DNA from: JACNKV01 sp964645915
Lineage (GTDB): Bacteria; Fidelibacterota; Marinisomatia; Marinisomatales; JACNKV01
Direction: 5' to 3'
Length of the DNA stretch: 64,000 nt
Assembly: GCA_964645915.1 (NCBI GenBank)
Contig: CAZYDH010000004.1
Coordinates: 1-64,000 of the forward strand
A model generated the notes under the pieces. That model was not told where the DNA came from and made no database searches. It was given only the letters and a program-made list of their open reading frames with translations. Shown piece by piece: positions 61,853 through 64,000 of this stretch. How positions within the stretch are numbered: the first letter of the stretch is position 1; every line of letters begins with the position of its first letter. Made by a program: the position numbers and the translations under genes.

Positions 61853-63160
61853 ATGAATTTAAAATCAATTGAAAATATTGTATCACTCTCTAAACGCCGA
61901 GGATTTATTTTCCAAAGTTCTGAAATTTATGGCGGTCTGGGATCCACATGGGATTATGGTCCGTTAGGCGTCGAAATGAAACGGAAAGTGAAAAACTTCT
62001 GGTGGCATGAAATGGTGACATCCCGTGATAATATTGTTGGGATGGACGCATCCATTCTTATGCATCCAAATGTATGGGAAGCTAGTGGTCATGTATCCAA
62101 TTTCCATGATCCTATGGTGGATTGTAAGCATTGTAAGTCTAGATATCGTGCTGATCATATTGATCTGGATAAACCCTGTAAAAAATGTGGAATAAAAGAT
62201 TGGACAGAACCTCGACAATTTAATTTAATGTTTAAAACAGCCATCGGTCCGGTTGTTGATTCAGGAGAAATCACCTACCTACGTCCTGAAACTGCACAGG
62301 GTATTTTTGTTAATTATTCGAATGTGCAAACTACTTCAAGACAAAAAATTCCATTTGGCATTGCTCAACTTGGAAAAGCGTTTCGGAATGAAATCACAAC
62401 AGGTAACTTTTTATTCCGTACACGAGAGTTTGAACAAATGGAGATGGAATTCTTTGTTCATCCTAAAGAAACAAGGGAATGGTTAGACTATTGGAGTAAT
62501 GAACGACTTAATTGGTTTAAGCGTCTTGGAGTTTCTCCGGATAAATTACGGTTACGCGCACACGGTGACGATGAATTAGCCCACTACTCTTCAGCCTGTT
62601 ATGATGTTGAGTATGAATTCCCATTTGGATGGTCTGAACTTGAAGGGATAGCCGATCGCGGAACATTCGATCTTGACCAACACAACGAACATAGCGGGAA
62701 AAAACAAAATTATTTTGATCCACAAACTAATCAAAGATATGTACCTGCGGTTGTTGAATCTTCAGCAGGAGTCGATCGGGCATTTTTGACTTGCCTGGTA
62801 GATGCCTATACTGAAGAAGAAGTAAATGGAGAAAAACGGACTGTCTTAAAATTATCCCCTCAAATCGCACCGATTACTTGTGCGGTATTTCCTTTGGTGA
62901 AAAAAGACGGTCAACCGGAAGTCGCTCAAAAGATCGTAAAAGATATTCGAAAAGAATTTAGCTCATTCTTCGACCTGGGTGGTTCAATCGGAAAACGATA
63001 TCGCCGTCAAGATGAAGCCGGAACCCCATTTGGAGTAACGGTTGATCATGACACAATGGAAGATGGAACCGTCACTTTACGAGATCGTGATACAATGGAA
63101 CAAATCCGTATTCCTGCAGAATCGGTAGTAAAAGTTTTAAGAGAAAAAATAGAGCAATAA
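61853..63160 (+). CDS. glyS: Glycyl-tRNA synthetase, alpha2 (dimeric) type
   Basis: The 435-residue class II synthetase is of the single-chain type found in archaea, eukaryotes and some bacteria, not the E. coli alpha2beta2 form. It has GFIFQSSEIYGGLGSTWDYG (motif 1 region), MDASILMHPNVWEASGHVSNF, two CxxC pairs (CKHCKSRY, CKKCGIKDW), YLRPETAQGIFVNY and GKAFRNEI (motif 2), VESSAGVDRAFL (motif 3) and a C-terminal anticodon domain. It lies 23 bases after topA. Confidence 0.97.
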   Translation: MNLKSIENIVSLSKRRGFIFQSSEIYGGLGSTWDYGPLGVEMKRKVKNFWWHEMVTSRDNIVGMDASILMHPNVWEASGHVSNFHDPMVDCKHCKSRYRADHIDLDKPCKKCGIKDWTEPRQFNLMFKTAIGPVVDSGEITYLRPETAQGIFVNYSNVQTTSRQKIPFGIAQLGKAFRNEITTGNFLFRTREFEQMEMEFFVHPKETREWLDYWSNERLNWFKRLGVSPDKLRLRAHGDDELAHYSSACYDVEYEFPFGWSELEGIADRGTFDLDQHNEHSGKKQNYFDPQTNQRYVPAVVESSAGVDRAFLTCLVDAYTEEEVNGEKRTVLKLSPQIAPITCAVFPLVKKDGQPEVAQKIVKDIRKEFSSFFDLGGSIGKRYRRQDEAGTPFGVTVDHDTMEDGTVTLRDRDTMEQIRIPAESVVKVLREKIEQ

Positions 63161-63220
63161 TCTTTCCATCAATACTCCTCATTTTTTCGAATTTCTAATT
63201 TTCTAACTCGAGGTTTTTCT

Positions 63221-64000
63221 ATGTCTAAAACATTCCGTTCTATCTTACTATCGTCGATCATTTTATTACCGCATTTACTTTTCTCTAAACCTGTATATGC
63301 TGAAAATGGTCTCGTCGTTTCTGCAAGTGAATTAGCTTCCAAAGTTGGAGTTGAGATCATGAAAAAAGGCGGTAATGCGATCGATGCTGCAGTCGCCACC
63401 GGATTTGCTCTAGCGGTTACTTTTCCACAAGCAGGAAATTTAGGTGGGGGAGGTTTCCTTGTTGCAAGGATGGAAAATGGAGAAACATTTACGCTAGATT
63501 TCCGAGAAGTTGCTCCTAAATCTGCCCACCGAGATATGTATCTGGATGAAAATGATGAAGTCATCAGAGGGATGTCTCTCTATTCTCATCAAGCCGCCGG
63601 TGTTCCGGGTACGGTTGACGGATTGTTAAAGGTTTTTAATGACTACGGATCTGGGAACATCACATTAAGACAGATTTTATCTCCTGCAATCCAATTAGCA
63701 AAAAATGGATTTGAAATATCTCACGATTTTGCAAATCACTTAAATATGTACAAAGGGTTATTTGTATATAATGAAGGTGCTTCTGACATTTTTATTAAAA
63801 AAGATAGTTCCGCATGGGAATACAATGATCAATTAGTACAAGCCGATCTGGCAAAAACTTTGATTAAAATATCTCAACAAGGCAGAAACGGTTTTTATTC
63901 AGGTAAAACAGCTGATTTAATTGTAAAAGAAATGCAAAAAGGGAATGGTCTTATAACAAAAGAAGATCTCTCTGAATACCAATCTGTTTATAGACAACCC
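63221..64000 (+). CDS. ggt: Gamma-glutamyltransferase (partial, C-terminus outside window)
   Basis: The gene starts at the ATG at 63221 and stays open to the window end (260 codons). The protein has a signal peptide (SILLSSIILLPHLLFSKPVYA), then the typical VVSASELASKVGVEIMKKGG then NAIDAAVATGFALAV, LGGGGFLVARMENGE and LDFREVAPKSAHRDMY, followed by LYSHQAAGVPGTVDGL. This is the N-terminal half of the gamma-glutamyltransferase precursor, which hydrolyses glutathione and other gamma-glutamyl compounds in the periplasm. The catalytic threonine and small subunit lie beyond the window. It is 60 bases downstream of glyS. Confidence 0.92.
   Translation, partial: MSKTFRSILLSSIILLPHLLFSKPVYAENGLVVSASELASKVGVEIMKKGGNAIDAAVATGFALAVTFPQAGNLGGGGFLVARMENGETFTLDFREVAPKSAHRDMYLDENDEVIRGMSLYSHQAAGVPGTVDGLLKVFNDYGSGNITLRQILSPAIQLAKNGFEISHDFANHLNMYKGLFVYNEGASDIFIKKDSSAWEYNDQLVQADLAKTLIKISQQGRNGFYSGKTADLIVKEMQKGNGLITKEDLSEYQSVYRQP

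Noticed and set aside
1..64000. CRISPR arrays, insertion sequences, rRNA genes or prophage genes
   Set aside because: None was recognised; no regularly spaced repeats, transposase motifs or phage structural genes were seen.

Overview
The window looks like a chromosomal segment of an uncultured, AT-rich, Gram-negative bacterium of the FCB group; Candidatus Marinimicrobia (SAR406) or a close relative is the best guess. The evidence is two secreted proteins with C-terminal type IX secretion sorting domains containing YPNPFN, a very large LptD-type LPS assembly protein, a class II DAHP synthase, an alpha2-type glycyl-tRNA synthetase and Bacteroidetes/Marinimicrobia-like housekeeping genes. This is inference from protein families; there is no rRNA in the window.

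Layout. 1-1300: start of a CpsB-type phosphatase, a four-helix-bundle (IVP family) gene, a noncoding stretch and tRNA-Val. 1323-9519 (minus): lon, then lipA, lipB, lpd, folE, a queuosine-precursor transporter and a QueD-like gene, followed by nth and a receiver-like gene. 9540-17606 (minus): metallo-hydrolase, flavin reductase, a lipoprotein, two sorting-domain proteins (one a subtilase) and a malic enzyme. 17897-18823 (plus): an atypical biotin-ligase-like gene.

18872-28253 (minus) is the most unusual accessory region. It has a cytidylyltransferase-PEP mutase fusion, phosphonopyruvate decarboxylase, an iron alcohol dehydrogenase, two CDP-glycerol-glycerophosphotransferase-like proteins, a tandem-duplicated LicD-like protein and an MsbA-like ABC exporter. 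I read it as a pathway that makes 2-hydroxyethylphosphonate, activates it as a CMP derivative and attaches it to a surface glycan or lipid-linked polymer, a phosphonate analogue of teichoic-acid assembly.

28284-32638: phosphatase, hemW, AMP nucleosidase, exonuclease III, a membrane zinc-ribbon protein and tRNA-Phe. 32650-42184 (minus): a compact aromatic amino acid operon with all seven shikimate-pathway enzymes plus prephenate dehydratase, prephenate dehydrogenase, an aminotransferase and, upstream, chorismate mutase. Between chorismate mutase and the rest lies what appears to be a classical transcription attenuator: a 19-codon leader peptide rich in Tyr and Phe (YYFKY core), a 10-bp pause-type pairing, an 8-bp antiterminator pairing and a GC-rich terminator hairpin with a U-run ending just before the prephenate dehydratase start.

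42210-51547: mixed housekeeping and hypothetical genes (HAD and Nudix hydrolases, two short-chain dehydrogenases, PhoH-family ATPase, a 5'-nucleotidase-like protein with altered metal ligands, tRNA-Thr, ferredoxin-nitroreductase, FKBP). 51693-64000 (plus): rarA, lptD, a metallophosphoesterase, a small zinc-ribbon gene, hisS, topA, glyS and the start of a gamma-glutamyltransferase gene that runs off the window.
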